From assembly GCF_018531195.1 (NCBI RefSeq), contig NZ_JAHDYS010000001.1, positions 186,001 to 250,000 on the forward strand: 64,000 nt of DNA. Direction: 5' to 3'. The position numbers and the translations under genes are program-made. How positions within the stretch are numbered: the stretch's first letter is position 1; every line of letters starts with the position of its first letter. Source of the DNA: Pelotalea chapellei (GTDB taxonomy: Bacteria; Desulfobacterota; Desulfuromonadia; Geobacterales; Pseudopelobacteraceae). This document shows positions 34,055 to 43,684 of this stretch, in pieces. The notes under the pieces were generated by a model. That model made no database searches. It saw nothing but the letters and a program-made list of their open reading frames with translations, and had not been told where the DNA came from.

Positions 34055-35539
34055 TTAGCGAACAAACCGGTCCCAGGTGCCAAATGACTCCATGATTTTC
34101 CCCCTGGGTATACTCAATCCAGCTATCACAACCCCGGAAAGGATACCATTTACAATTGCAACGGTCCCGCCTCCAATGACGAAGCTACCGACTACAAGCA
34201 CTGCACCCGTAATCAAGTTAAGATACCTGAGAAGCCGGACCGGTTCCCCCATGGCGATCACCGAAACAGTGACAATCAAAGCCCCAGTGATATGGCAGAG
34301 ATTGGCGCCGGTTTTTGTCTGCTGCAGTACGGCGGGCGCCGCCATCAGCCACACTCCGACAACGGCGGCAATAGCCAGCGTCCAGGGAAAAGTCATTCCC
34401 CAAAACATTGCCTTTCCCAAAGCTAGCGGCTGCGACGAAAGCTCGTGCAACGGTGGGGTCCGCTCGTCCTTGCCCCCTCCCTCTACCGTCCCCCCCAGCC
34501 AGAATACTTTCCAGAAAGATTCCCCCTGTCGCTTCTTCGCCGCCACGAACTGACACATCGCTACCACCTCGTCCGCTTCGAGGGGAATCATCGGCAGCAT
34601 AATCCCAGCCGCTAGCAGGCAAAAGGTGCACCACTGGCCGACCACGATCGGCTGCGATGCAACAAGGAAGATATGGACAAGCCCAAGTGGGATCACGAGA
34701 ATTCCAAAAAAGGTAACCATCCAGGGCATGGTGCGCCAGCGCGCCTGGCTCCCCATGAATCCCATCAGAAACTCGAACGTGTAGGCAAAGGCACCGAGCC
34801 CGGCGTCGGAGATCGGCAGTGATTTGGACATATTCGAGGTCAGCACCTGACGGGTCGCATTACCGAAAAAGGGATCGGCGACGTCCGGAATGTATCCCAG
34901 CTGAAATGCTGCAAGATAGCGGGACACGAGCCATCCGGCGAAGCCAAGGACGATCATGATCCAGCGCTGCGGCCAGGACGAGGGATTGAACGACCATCCG
35001 GGGGGAGTGTCCGGCCCCATCTGCATGAACTTGATCATGTTCGGCATGCCTGGGATAAGGATAGTAAGGGCTATTACCAATACGCCGACGAGGCTGTCGT
35101 TCAGATAGGTAAGCGGGTTGGGCGCCCAGAAGAGAAGCGGAGCAAAATTGAGCCATACGCCGACAAAGCAGGCCCCCCAAAGGCTGAAGGGACGGTCGGG
35201 GGAAAGGGAACGCCAACCAAAAATAACGAGCAGGACTCCGCATAAAAAGTCGCTCCACTGCAGGATATTCACCCGCTGCATAACATCAAGCCACACCGTT
35301 CGATCGTGCGGAGTGGTAATGGCCGTGCCGAAGCCGAAGGTTACGGGTGCCACTGCCATCCAGATGCCGAGCATGACGATCATCCAGTAGATCCAAAGGG
35401 TCTTCTGGTGATGCATGCGGAGCATCTCCATGCGGTGCTCCGGGGACATCATGTCCTGCATCTCGTTATTATTCCCCGGCTTCTTCATCTCCGGCCGAGC
35501 AACACCTCTGCCTCCCATTTTTCCCTTTGATTCCGCCAT
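34055..35539 (-). CDS. VKOR/SPW-repeat polytopic membrane protein
   Basis: 494 residues from the ATG at 35539 (GGAGGAATT upstream). A His/Met-rich cytoplasmic head (about 1-45) is followed by about twelve helices. The first and last parts carry SPW-repeat units (NILQWSDFLCGVLLVIFGWR near 90-110, and LRYLNLITGAVLVVGSFVIG near 440). The central part (about 190-330) resembles the vitamin K epoxide reductase fold, with the CxxC pair in GQWCTFCLLAAG. VKOR proteins make disulphides via quinone; only one CxxC is obvious here, so redox activity is uncertain. A dead partial copy lies at 23411-23720. It diverges from the CDF exporter gene. Confidence 0.78.
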   Translation of the reverse strand: MAESKGKMGGRGVARPEMKKPGNNNEMQDMMSPEHRMEMLRMHHQKTLWIYWMIVMLGIWMAVAPVTFGFGTAITTPHDRTVWLDVMQRVNILQWSDFLCGVLLVIFGWRSLSPDRPFSLWGACFVGVWLNFAPLLFWAPNPLTYLNDSLVGVLVIALTILIPGMPNMIKFMQMGPDTPPGWSFNPSSWPQRWIMIVLGFAGWLVSRYLAAFQLGYIPDVADPFFGNATRQVLTSNMSKSLPISDAGLGAFAYTFEFLMGFMGSQARWRTMPWMVTFFGILVIPLGLVHIFLVASQPIVVGQWCTFCLLAAGIMLPMIPLEADEVVAMCQFVAAKKRQGESFWKVFWLGGTVEGGGKDERTPPLHELSSQPLALGKAMFWGMTFPWTLAIAAVVGVWLMAAPAVLQQTKTGANLCHITGALIVTVSVIAMGEPVRLLRYLNLITGAVLVVGSFVIGGGTVAIVNGILSGVVIAGLSIPRGKIMESFGTWDRFVR

Positions 35540-35797
35540 AATTCCTCCACTTTCGGAGAGAGTCTCGGTATCTAGAAGAGGCAAATCTGTAAACAACGGC
35601 TGTTGGAGTCAAAAAACCTTTAGTTTCAATTCTCACCCCTTCCGGAGTTGTGTCAAGCGCCCCCTTGCCCTTGGAGGAGTTGGATTGATAAAAGAGTATT
35701 CAGAGTTAAAATTTTTGATCAGCAGCAGAGCCCCGATGACATTCCAATAGAGGTCAAGATCCTGCTGCCTCTGCTGTAAATCCCTTCAAAGGCTGCC

Positions 35798-36715
35798 ATG
35801 AAACCAAGTACAAAAAAGGTGATTTTTGCCGCAATGACGGCGAATTTACTCATAGCCGGTACAAAGTTTTGTGCCGCCTGGTCGACCGGTAGTTCGGCCA
35901 TCCTCTCCGAGGGCGTCCATTCCCTCGTTGACACCGGTAACCAGGTACTCCTCCTTTATGGACTGCACCGGGCGGAGCGTCCCCCGGACGAGCAGTTTCC
36001 GTTCGGCCACGGCAAGGAAATATACTTCTGGAGTTTCGTCGTCGCTATCCTCATCTTTGCACTGGGCGCTGGCATTTCGCTTTACGAAGGGATCCTGCAC
36101 CTGCTGCATCCAAGCCCGCTTGAAAATCCATTTATCATTTACATCATAATCACCGCTGCACTTGTTTTCGAAGGTGTTTCCTGGGTCATCTCGATACGAG
36201 AATTCAGGCGGCAAGAAAAATCGAGAATGGGCTTTCTGCAGGCGATCCGCAAAGGGAAGGACCCTTCCCTGTTTCTGGTTGTAATGGAAGACTCGGCTGC
36301 GATGCTAGGCCTCCTGGTGGCGCTGGCGGGAATCTCCCTGACCCAGCTTACCGGAAGTCCCCTCTTCGATGGCACTGCTTCGGTGGTGATAGGTCTCATT
36401 CTTGGCGTGACGGCCATGCTTCTGGCGCGTGAGACCAAGGGACTGCTTATAGGAGAAGCAGCCGACGTCGAGACGGTGCGGGCGATCAGGAAGATTCTCA
36501 TCGATGGCAAATATGTGGACCACGTCAACGAAGTACTTACCCTGCATATGGGGCCGGATTTCGTCGTGACTACTGTGAGTCTTGATTTTGCCGATCATGT
36601 GCCTGCCGGGGAAGTGGAGCGTACCGTCGTCGAGCTTGAAACCGCTATCAGAAATCGGGTACCAGAGGTAAAGAAAGTTTTTATAGAAGCTGAGGCATGG
36701 CGCCGGCCGAAATAG
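35798..36715 (+). CDS. cation diffusion facilitator (CDF) metal exporter
   Basis: 305 residues with six membrane helices (about 10-30, 38-55, 78-98, 108-130, 155-180, 190-205) and a C-terminal metallochaperone-like domain (about 210-300: IRKILIDGKYVDHVNEVLTL, then VTTVSLDF). The metal site residues of CDF proteins are present: SEGVHSLVDTGNQ in helix two (His and Asp), and MEDSAAMLG in helix five (Glu/Asp). FGHGKEIYFWSF after helix two is typical. Members expel Zn2+, Co2+, Fe2+ or Cd2+ in exchange for protons. The metal cannot be told from sequence alone. Confidence 0.9.
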   Translation: MKPSTKKVIFAAMTANLLIAGTKFCAAWSTGSSAILSEGVHSLVDTGNQVLLLYGLHRAERPPDEQFPFGHGKEIYFWSFVVAILIFALGAGISLYEGILHLLHPSPLENPFIIYIIITAALVFEGVSWVISIREFRRQEKSRMGFLQAIRKGKDPSLFLVVMEDSAAMLGLLVALAGISLTQLTGSPLFDGTASVVIGLILGVTAMLLARETKGLLIGEAADVETVRAIRKILIDGKYVDHVNEVLTLHMGPDFVVTTVSLDFADHVPAGEVERTVVELETAIRNRVPEVKKVFIEAEAWRRPK

Positions 36716-36854
36716 ACTTTTACAAAAAACAACGAATAGGGTTTGAGCTTGATTCGGGGCTACCCGGCACGGCGTACCCGGCTCAACGAGCAGTTGGTGG
36801 GATTAAGTAGAAGCTTCCAAAGGTGTCTGACAGATATTTTCAAACAGAAAAAAG

Positions 36855-37835
36855 ATGACTAAGTCAAGAACAGACAGTATGATTTTTGCCATCATGAAAA
36901 CCTTCCTATTGCCGCACCTCATCTGCCCTGCCTGCCTTCCTAAAGAATGCCAGCTTGTTCATTCTATTAAGGCTGAAAAAGATGGTGACATCATTACAGG
37001 GAACTTAACCTGCACTAGATGTAAATGTAATTTTCCAATTCGTGACGGAATTGCATACCTGCTTCAACACCCTGACGGCGGCCCTTCCGGTGGTCAATGG
37101 CGTTACGAGGAATCAGACACTATTGACCGTTACCTGTGGAGTCATTTTGCAGATTTGGCTGGTGATCAGGAAAACGCCGAGGCCAATAAAGCATGGGCAA
37201 GCTGTCTGGCAACTCAAACCATTTCTGCAGTCGATGCGGGTTGCTCTGTTGGAAGGGTTACTTTCGAAATGGCTGCCAGAGGCGGTTGGGCGGTGGGATG
37301 TGATCTTTCATTCAACTTTATCAAGATGGCCCGTCGCTTGGCTCGGGACCGTCACTTGATTTTTTCACTTCCTTTGGAAGGGAACCTGCGGGAATCTTTT
37401 CGTATTCAATTACCTGATGCCTGGCCCACAGATAAACTGGAATTTGTGGTGGCTGATGCCCTTAAAATGCCTTTTGCTCGTAACACCTTTCAGCAAATTG
37501 CTTCATTAAATCTTCTAGACCGGGTCAGCTATCCACTTGCCCACCTATTTGAGATGAATCGCATTGCCAATCTTAAAAGTTCATCATTCCTGTTCGCTGA
37601 TCCGTTTTCATGGTCTACAACCGCTGCTCCTGAGGAGTTGTGGTTGGGAGGTACAATGACCGGTCCATATAAGGGAAGAGGGCTTGAAAATGTTCGTTCA
37701 CTTCTCGAGGGAAAAGGCAATATCCTGACTCCACCATGGAAGATTACTCGCACTGGTGCTGTATCATGGAAAATGCGCTCCCATTGCAACCATTGTGAGC
37801 TTATTAAGAGTCCATTTTTGATTGCTGAACGTTGA
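36855..37835 (+). CDS. SAM-dependent methyltransferase with N-terminal zinc knuckle
   Basis: 326 residues. About 20-65 form a Trm112-like zinc segment with two Cys pairs (ICPACL, then TCTRCKCNFPIRDGIAYLL). About 110-270 are a class I methyltransferase: motif I SAVDAGCSVGRVTFEMA, motif II around VGCDLSFNFIKMARRLARD, and a later FVVADALKMPFARNTFQQIA. The substrate is not known; related proteins modify small molecules or proteins. The start may be the ATG at 36855 or the one at 36894 just before LPHLICPAC; neither has a strong ribosome site. Base use is a little AT-rich against its left neighbours. Confidence 0.8.
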   Translation: MTKSRTDSMIFAIMKTFLLPHLICPACLPKECQLVHSIKAEKDGDIITGNLTCTRCKCNFPIRDGIAYLLQHPDGGPSGGQWRYEESDTIDRYLWSHFADLAGDQENAEANKAWASCLATQTISAVDAGCSVGRVTFEMAARGGWAVGCDLSFNFIKMARRLARDRHLIFSLPLEGNLRESFRIQLPDAWPTDKLEFVVADALKMPFARNTFQQIASLNLLDRVSYPLAHLFEMNRIANLKSSSFLFADPFSWSTTAAPEELWLGGTMTGPYKGRGLENVRSLLEGKGNILTPPWKITRTGAVSWKMRSHCNHCELIKSPFLIAER

Positions 37836-37966
37836 CACCCGCAGCTTAATGAGAGTGGACCGGCGGCAGAATTCATAGCATCCGTAGCAGAGAACACCTT
37901 AATGACCAAGGCCACAGCAATTCATGGCTTAGTGCTTGCTTGTGCTGCTTCTTGCGGGGGGCATAT

Positions 37967-37986
37967 TTCAATATCTAAATATTGAA
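37967..37986. repeat. short inverted repeat downstream of the methyltransferase
   Basis: TTCAATAT at 37967-37974 and its complement ATATTGAA at 37979-37986 are separated by CTAA. It lies in the 214-base gap between the methyltransferase and the convergent integrase. It may be a weak terminator or a binding site. AT-rich stems like this also arise by chance. Confidence 0.3.
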
Positions 37987-38049
37987 CATGAAATAGCCAC
38001 CCAATGGTATTGACAACATAACAGCTCACGCGGCTCGCGGTCCCCTCGC

Positions 38050-39285
38050 CTACTCAACCACACGTCTCAACGGTATAACCTGTGTCCCACGTTTTAATCC
38101 ATCGAGGTAGTCAGCCCACAGCTGCATCATCTTTCTGCGTTCAGCAAGATGAGCGGTACGATTGTAAGCCCTACCATTAGGATCTCTTACAGCGTGGGCA
38201 AGCTGGTGCTCAATGTAATCGGGCCGAATCTGCAATACTTCATCAAGAATTGTGCGAGCCATAGCTCGAAAGCCGTGTGGGGTCATTTCATCATTACTAT
38301 AGCCCATACGTCGAAGTGCCACTCTGAGAGAGTTTTCACTCATGCACCGTAATGGTGAACGATTGCAGGGGAATACATATTTACTATGACCGGTCAATGG
38401 TTGAAGTTCTTTCAGGATTTCAATTACTGGTATGGCGAGGGGTACAAGGTGAGGGTGTTTCATTTTCATTTTTTTTGATGGGATATTCCATTCCCCTGTG
38501 GCAAGGTCGATCTCGGTCCATTCTGCTGCTCGCAATTCACCCGGTCTGACAAAAACATATGGAGCGACTTTAAGAGCACATTTGACGACAAAAGATCCCT
38601 CATAATCATCTATTGCCCTCAGTAGAGTTGCAACCTGCTTTGGTTCTGTAATAGCGGCATGATGACCTTTTTTATATGGAGGCAAAGCCCCTTTGAGATC
38701 AGCAGCACAATCACGTTCCACCCTCCCAGTAGCGATTGCGTAACGAAAGACTTGGCTACACGCCGATCTTGTACGATGAGCTGTCTCGAGAGAACCACGA
38801 GATTCAATCCTGCGCAACATCATAAGGAGTTCAGGAGCAGTCAAGACATTTATCGGCCTAGCTCCTATCCAAGGAAAAACATCTCGCTCAAAATTTGCCA
38901 GCATCTTTATACGGTAACTATCAGATTTATCAGTTAGAAACTTTCTATGCCATTCACGTGCAATAACTTCAAAACTATTTTCATCAGTGAGTATTTTTGA
39001 AGCTTTTTGAGCCTTTTTAACGGCATCAGGGTCAACACCCTTAACTAACAACTTTTTTGCATCATCACGACGTTGTCGTGCATCCATTAGCGACAGAGCA
39101 GGGTACGCACCGAATGAAAGACGTTTTTCTTTTTCATCGAAACGATATTTGAAACGCCATAGCTTGCCTCCGGATGGAGTGACGAGCAAATGCAATCCTC
39201 CGCCATCGTAGAGTTTATATTCTTTCAATGCAGGTTTTGCGTTCCTGACCTTCATCTCGGTAAGCGGAGCAATCCGTTTAGGCAT
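38050..39285 (-). CDS. P4-type tyrosine recombinase (integrase)
   Basis: 411 residues. The N-terminal arm-binding domain of P4-like integrases (about 5-90: LYDGGGLHLLVTPSGGKLWR, SFGAYPALSLMDARQRRDDA) is followed by the SAM-like core-binding region (about 105-190) and the catalytic domain (about 205-395). The residues of the family are visible: Arg in FVRPGELRAAEW, HGFRAMART (His-x-x-Arg) and the Tyr in GRAYNRTAHLAERRKMMQ. Such enzymes insert islands at the 3' end of tRNA genes. tRNA-Pro lies 178 bases upstream, reading the same way, as expected for an island whose body extends to lower positions. Start with AAGAGGAGGTAAG upstream. It appears intact. Confidence 0.92.
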   Translation of the reverse strand: MPKRIAPLTEMKVRNAKPALKEYKLYDGGGLHLLVTPSGGKLWRFKYRFDEKEKRLSFGAYPALSLMDARQRRDDAKKLLVKGVDPDAVKKAQKASKILTDENSFEVIAREWHRKFLTDKSDSYRIKMLANFERDVFPWIGARPINVLTAPELLMMLRRIESRGSLETAHRTRSACSQVFRYAIATGRVERDCAADLKGALPPYKKGHHAAITEPKQVATLLRAIDDYEGSFVVKCALKVAPYVFVRPGELRAAEWTEIDLATGEWNIPSKKMKMKHPHLVPLAIPVIEILKELQPLTGHSKYVFPCNRSPLRCMSENSLRVALRRMGYSNDEMTPHGFRAMARTILDEVLQIRPDYIEHQLAHAVRDPNGRAYNRTAHLAERRKMMQLWADYLDGLKRGTQVIPLRRVVE

Positions 39286-39403
39286 GACTTACCTCCTCTT
39301 GGGGGCATCCAAATATTCATGGGGGCATTTAACTCTCAAAAATGCCCCTAAAACAATTGGACCTGTGCATACCATGCTGAACAGCTCAGTACAATAAAAA
39401 AGA

Positions 39404-39431
39404 AAAAGCCCTTGATTTCTCAAGGGCTTTT
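39404..39431 (-). terminator. intrinsic terminator of tRNA-Pro
   Basis: On the minus strand a 12-base stem (AAAAGCCCTTGA with its complement, four-base loop) is followed by TTTTTCTTTTTT. It stands 31 bases after the tRNA 3' end and before the integrase, so it ends the tRNA transcript. Confidence 0.85.
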
Positions 39432-39462
39432 GAACTCGTCCGGACCATTCCGGACTATTTAA

Positions 39463-39539
39463 TGGTCGGTGCGACTGGATTCGAACCAGCGACCACTAGA
39501 CCCCCAGTCTAGTGCGCTACCAGGCTGCGCTACGCACCG
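39463..39539 (-). tRNA. tRNA-Pro (anticodon GGG)
   Basis: 77 bases including an encoded CCA. On the minus strand it folds into a standard cloverleaf: acceptor CGGTGCG, D arm GCGC with AGCCTGGTA, anticodon stem CTAGA with loop CTGGGGG (anticodon GGG), T arm GCTGG with TTCGAATC. The integrase just downstream suggests that its 3' half serves as the attachment site. Confidence 0.95.
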
Positions 39540-39752
39540 TTTTAATACAATTGTTGCTATTACCTATTTTTTTGCGCCTAATCCACATTGGGGAAAGCGC
39601 TGCGAGTCACAAAATAGACAAACAATCTATGATAATATTTTTTCACTGTCAAGAAGAAATAAAACATCATTCATCTACAACCACCTGACCCTCAAAAAAT
39701 TTCTCTTCTCTTTTACTCCTCGCGGATTGGCACGAATATACTGTATAGGCCA

Positions 39753-40298
39753 TTAATTCAGGCTGTCAACTGGATCAGCAATCGGTGTCTGAATGGTTTC
39801 ATCGGCGACAGTCAAATAAAGAATTCCTTCAGTTATCGTAACGGACCAGGATATAAAACGCTCAAGGCGAGATACCAATTTAGTTATGAAATAATAGTCA
39901 AGACCTTTAATAAGTAGGTTTGGCAACCTGTTCAGCTTTAAGAGGTGCTGCTGATCCCATTTCGCAAGGGTTTTGCCGCTGCATAAAATTGCAGTTTTTT
40001 CAGAATGCCTGCTGGCCTTGATAATACGATCCGATTCTGGAAGTCCTACCTCTACCCATAATTGTACTCTTCCATCAGGTCCTTTAACCCACAAATCAGG
40101 TTCGTCAGCAGCGCTGATTCCTTTTGTAAAAACCAAACCTTCTTCATGAAAGATAAGATAGGCAAGTATACGTAGGATCAGCCTTTCTTCAGTTTCCGAG
40201 GGATGCCGGGCAACTGTTATCTGCAGGGTTTGGTATATTTCTCGATCAATATCAGAAAGCTGGATAGAGGCTTTGTAAATTGTTGATGGTAGAGCCAT
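39753..40298 (-). CDS. YaeQ family protein
   Basis: 181 residues, no signal. The YaeQ blocks are present: [20 protein letters not shown] at the start, [20 protein letters not shown], then the nuclease-like core [40 protein letters not shown]. The fold is of the PD-(D/E)xK type, with D, E and K placed as in nucleases, but activity in YaeQ is not firmly shown. It lies 35 bases after purE on the same strand and is probably cotranscribed. Confidence 0.88.
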   Translation of the reverse strand: MALPSTIYKASIQLSDIDREIYQTLQITVARHPSETEERLILRILAYLIFHEEGLVFTKGISAADEPDLWVKGPDGRVQLWVEVGLPESDRIIKASRHSEKTAILCSGKTLAKWDQQHLLKLNRLPNLLIKGLDYYFITKLVSRLERFISWSVTITEGILYLTVADETIQTPIADPVDSLN

Positions 40299-40333
40299 GT
40301 GCCGTAGGTGCCTCTAAATGTGTGATAATGTGC

Positions 40334-40858
40334 CTACTGCAGGGCTACCAGAGCTTCATCGGCAGTTTGATCATAACGTGCACGTTCTTGTTGAGCAGCC
40401 ATCTCCAGGGCCTTATCTATGGCAGGATATTTGAGGGCAAGAATCCTCGCGGCCAACATGGCAGCATTACGAGCTCCGTCAATAGCGACGGTAGCGACCG
40501 GCACGCCAGGGGGCATTTGAACTGTTGATAGCAAACTGTCAAGACCAGTGAGAGGACCATTTCCAAGTGGAAGGCCGATTACTGGCAGGCGCGTGTGACC
40601 AGCAACAACTCCCGCCAGATGAGCCGCCAATCCGGCACAGCCAATAAAGACCTGCACCCCCTCTCTGTGAGCGCGCTCCAGGTAGGCCAGCACTTTATCC
40701 GGAGTACGGTGGGCCGAAGCTATTACTATTTCACATGGAATGCCAAGTTCGGCCAATGTATCACGAACTTTTCCGACAATCGGTAGATCATTAGGGCTCC
40801 CGGTGAGGATACCGACTAATGAAGTATTGGGAACAGCGGCGGCGTTTTTTGTAATCAT
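40334..40858 (-). CDS. purE: 5-(carboxyamino)imidazole ribonucleotide mutase
   Basis: 174 residues, the usual length for class I PurE, which moves the carboxyl group of N5-CAIR to C4 in purine synthesis. Motifs: GILTGSPNDLPIVGKVRDTL (phosphate site; Asn replaces the usual Ser before Asp), IASAHRTPDKVLAYLERA with the conserved SAHR, FIGCAGLAAHLAGVVAGHT, and PPGVPVATVAIDGARNAAML. It forms an octamer in the cytoplasm. The purK partner is not in view. It starts with GAGGAAAG upstream and is followed by yaeQ. Confidence 0.92.
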   Translation of the reverse strand: MITKNAAAVPNTSLVGILTGSPNDLPIVGKVRDTLAELGIPCEIVIASAHRTPDKVLAYLERAHREGVQVFIGCAGLAAHLAGVVAGHTRLPVIGLPLGNGPLTGLDSLLSTVQMPPGVPVATVAIDGARNAAMLAARILALKYPAIDKALEMAAQQERARYDQTADEALVALQ

Positions 40859-41173
40859 TCTTTCCTCTTTTTACGATTAATGAGTATGGGGTTCCCATTA
40901 GAAATTTAGATATCAACAGAGGAAGGTGAGTTTAACGGGGAGATTTTTTTTGTCAATGGAAAGGTTTGTTTTTTGTTCCACTCTTCCAGGTTGCCTCTTA
41001 TGTTTTAATAAAAAAATATTTAAACCACAGCACTGGATAGCGAAAAAAGTGGTCACTGCCAGATTCCGAATGTATTGTCGCGTAAATTATGGTAGAATTT
41101 CTCGCTTTTAAAACACTGTAATACAACAGCGGGATACATGGTCTGACGTGTGCATCGGACCAGGAGGAATGAA

Positions 41174-42436
41174 TTGAAAAATTCTTTACATTGGTTACCG
41201 GAAAGCGAGGAGCTTTATCGCACTGTTGCTGACTTTACTATGGATTGGGAATATTGGTTATCGACTGACGGCTCATTTCGCTATGTCTCTCCCTCCTGCG
41301 AGGAGGTGAGCGGTTACACCAGAGATCAATTTTATAATGATTCAGATCTGTTAGCGAGAATAATTCATCCGGAAGACCTGACTCTGTTCAAAGAACACAT
41401 GCAGCGTATATTTCATAATGAAAGCACTGAGCCACTCGTCTTTCGCATCATTACCCATGAAGGACAAGAACGTTGGATTTCGCAGGTCTGCCGAGCCATC
41501 TATGGACCCGACGGGACGTTTATGGGACAGCGTGCCAGCAACCGTGACATAACAGACCTTAAAATTGCTGAAAAACTTGTACTGCAAAAAACTCTACAGC
41601 TGGAGAAAGAAGTGGCTGAACGCCAGGCGGCTCAGAAAAATCTGGCTTTAAAACAGCTCGAACTGGAAGAAATAAATCAATCTCTGGAAGAGCGAGTCAA
41701 AAAGACTATTGAAGAGTTACGCCAAAAGGATCAGATGATGATCACACAAGGAAGACAAGCTGCCATGGGTGAAATGATCGGCAATATCGCTCACCAATGG
41801 CGACAACCCCTCAATGCGCTGTCATTACTATTGGCAAACATTAAAGATGCATATACGTACAACGAATTGGACGCTGCTTATATGGAGCAGGCCACAGCCG
41901 ACGGCAATCGTCTAGTGCAGAAGATGTCTGCAACAATCACCGATTTTCGCAATTTTTTCCGTCCGGATAAAGAACGTGTCTCATTTCCAGCCATCAAACA
42001 GGTTACCAGTGCCATTGACTTAATGAGTTCAAGCTTCAACAATTCCAATATCAGCATTCGCGTAGATTCAGACCCAAAAGTAGTACTTTACGGATTTCCT
42101 AATGAATTTTCACAAGTGCTGCTCAACCTGCTTTCCAATGCTAAAGAAGCTATTCTGGCACACGGCGTTGCCAGGGGCGAGGTTGTCATCAATATTAGCG
42201 CCGAGGAAGGACAAGGGGTGGTAACACTACGTGACAATGGTGGAGGTATTCGCACTGACCTTCTGGACCGAATTTTCGAACCTTATTTTTCCACAAAATC
42301 AATGGGTACCGGCATTGGGCTCTACATGTCAAAAATGATTATTGAACAAAACATGGAAGGAACAATAACAGCACATAATGTGGAGGGGGGCGCTGAATTT
42401 AAGATTAAGACTCCATTAAGCCAAAGCGAACCCTAA
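41174..42436 (+). CDS. PAS-domain sensor histidine kinase
   Basis: 420 residues with a TTG start at 41174, chosen because a perfect AGGAGG lies six bases before it; the frame open from 41150 includes the ribosome site itself, and the nearby ATG is out of frame. No membrane helix. A PAS domain with PAC tail (about 10-125: WLSTDGSFRYVSPSCEEVSG, WISQVCRAIYGPDGTFMGQR), a coiled coil (about 130-190), the phospho-acceptor IAHQWRQPLNALSLLLANIK, and an ATPase domain with NLLSNAKEAI, DNGGGI, FEPYFSTK and GTGIGL. It should autophosphorylate on His in response to a cytoplasmic signal. No response regulator is adjacent. The 315-base gap before it (40859-41173) holds no gene that I can see. Confidence 0.92.
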   Translation: MKNSLHWLPESEELYRTVADFTMDWEYWLSTDGSFRYVSPSCEEVSGYTRDQFYNDSDLLARIIHPEDLTLFKEHMQRIFHNESTEPLVFRIITHEGQERWISQVCRAIYGPDGTFMGQRASNRDITDLKIAEKLVLQKTLQLEKEVAERQAAQKNLALKQLELEEINQSLEERVKKTIEELRQKDQMMITQGRQAAMGEMIGNIAHQWRQPLNALSLLLANIKDAYTYNELDAAYMEQATADGNRLVQKMSATITDFRNFFRPDKERVSFPAIKQVTSAIDLMSSSFNNSNISIRVDSDPKVVLYGFPNEFSQVLLNLLSNAKEAILAHGVARGEVVINISAEEGQGVVTLRDNGGGIRTDLLDRIFEPYFSTKSMGTGIGLYMSKMIIEQNMEGTITAHNVEGGAEFKIKTPLSQSEP

Positions 42437-42505
42437 ACAGGCCTTGTAATTCTTCACCGTTACTGCAACTGTAATCGACTATCTTGTTGCATAAATCCCC
42501 AAATT

Positions 42506-43684
42506 TTAATTTTCCGCACCAAGCCTAATAAGAACTGCCAATGCAACACATGAAAAGCAGGCGCCGACACAAAATGTCATTGCAGGGCCTGCAGCTGTCC
42601 AAATGCCGCCGGCCATAATACTTGCACCAAACAAAGCAAGGCCACCTACTAGATTAAAAACACCGAAAGCTGTCCCACGCATTTCCGACGGAGCAGAATC
42701 AGAGACCAGAGCAGATAGTAAGCCCTGGGTCGCTCCCATGTGAAGTCCCCAAGCTGCCACTCCCACAAATACCATCCATATACTACCGGCAACAGCAAGC
42801 AGAATGTCGGCCACTATAAGAAAACCAATTCCCCAGACAAGCAGGCTGCGCCGATTGCAATTGTCTGAAAGTTTGCCAAAAGGATAGGCACTGACAGCAT
42901 ATACGACATTCATCAAAATCAGAACTGAAGGTACTAATGCTACTGAAAGTCCCATATCTTTGGCGCGCAGCAACAGGAAAGCTTCTGAAAAGCGTGCCAA
43001 GGTCAATATTGCAGAAAAAGCTACAACCCACCAGAATCGATCAGGCAGTCGCTGAAGATTTGTTTTGCTGATTGGAAACTTCCCTGGAGAAGTGGCTTGA
43101 CTAGCTGTCCCCGGTTCTTTCACGCCAAAAACGATCAGTAGCACACAGAATATAGCAGGTAATACCGCAACCCAAAATACCACTCGGAAATTATCGTGGG
43201 TGATCGACATCAGCCCCATGGCCAGCAGTGGCCCAGCAAAGGCACCGACAGTATCCATAGACTGGCGCAAACCATAGGCTGCTCCGCGACTCTCGGGCGG
43301 TGTGATATCGGCAATCAGCGCATCGCGTGGCGCCCCGCGAATTCCTTTGCCGACGCGATCTAAAAAACGGGCAATAAGAACAGCACCGATACCGCCAGCC
43401 AGTGGGAAGAGTGGCTTGGTCATGGCCGCAAGGCCATATCCAAGCAGCACGAGGAATTTTCTCCGTCCAATCCAGTCTGAAATCACACCGGAAAAAATTT
43501 TGATAATTGATGCTGTCGCCTCAGCAATCCCTTCAATAACTCCTACAGAAAATGCATTTGCGCCCAGGACTGTTACCATGAACAGTGGCAGCAGACTGTG
43601 GATCATCTCAGAGGAAAGATCCATGCAAAAACTTACCAGGCCGAGTGCAATGACTCCTCTAGGCAGAGTTGTATTACGTGACAT
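42506..43684 (-). CDS. MFS transporter
   Basis: 392 residues with 12 predicted helices in two halves. The first half carries the family signature between helices two and three (GVISDWIGRRKFLVLLGYGL) and a conserved DRVGKGIRGAPRDALIAD, the latter typical of a bacterial subgroup annotated as tetracycline/quinolone-like MFS proteins. The second half has PFGKLSDNCNRRSLLVWGIG. The substrate is unknown; drug or metabolite export is likely. The gene converges on the histidine kinase with a 69-base gap and no clear terminator. Confidence 0.87.
   Translation of the reverse strand: MSRNTTLPRGVIALGLVSFCMDLSSEMIHSLLPLFMVTVLGANAFSVGVIEGIAEATASIIKIFSGVISDWIGRRKFLVLLGYGLAAMTKPLFPLAGGIGAVLIARFLDRVGKGIRGAPRDALIADITPPESRGAAYGLRQSMDTVGAFAGPLLAMGLMSITHDNFRVVFWVAVLPAIFCVLLIVFGVKEPGTASQATSPGKFPISKTNLQRLPDRFWWVVAFSAILTLARFSEAFLLLRAKDMGLSVALVPSVLILMNVVYAVSAYPFGKLSDNCNRRSLLVWGIGFLIVADILLAVAGSIWMVFVGVAAWGLHMGATQGLLSALVSDSAPSEMRGTAFGVFNLVGGLALFGASIMAGGIWTAAGPAMTFCVGACFSCVALAVLIRLGAEN

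Noticed and set aside
39463-39539. Second copy of the tRNA-Pro 3' end as the far attachment site
   Set aside because: I looked for the T-arm sequence to the left and did not see one in this window, so no att pair is claimed.
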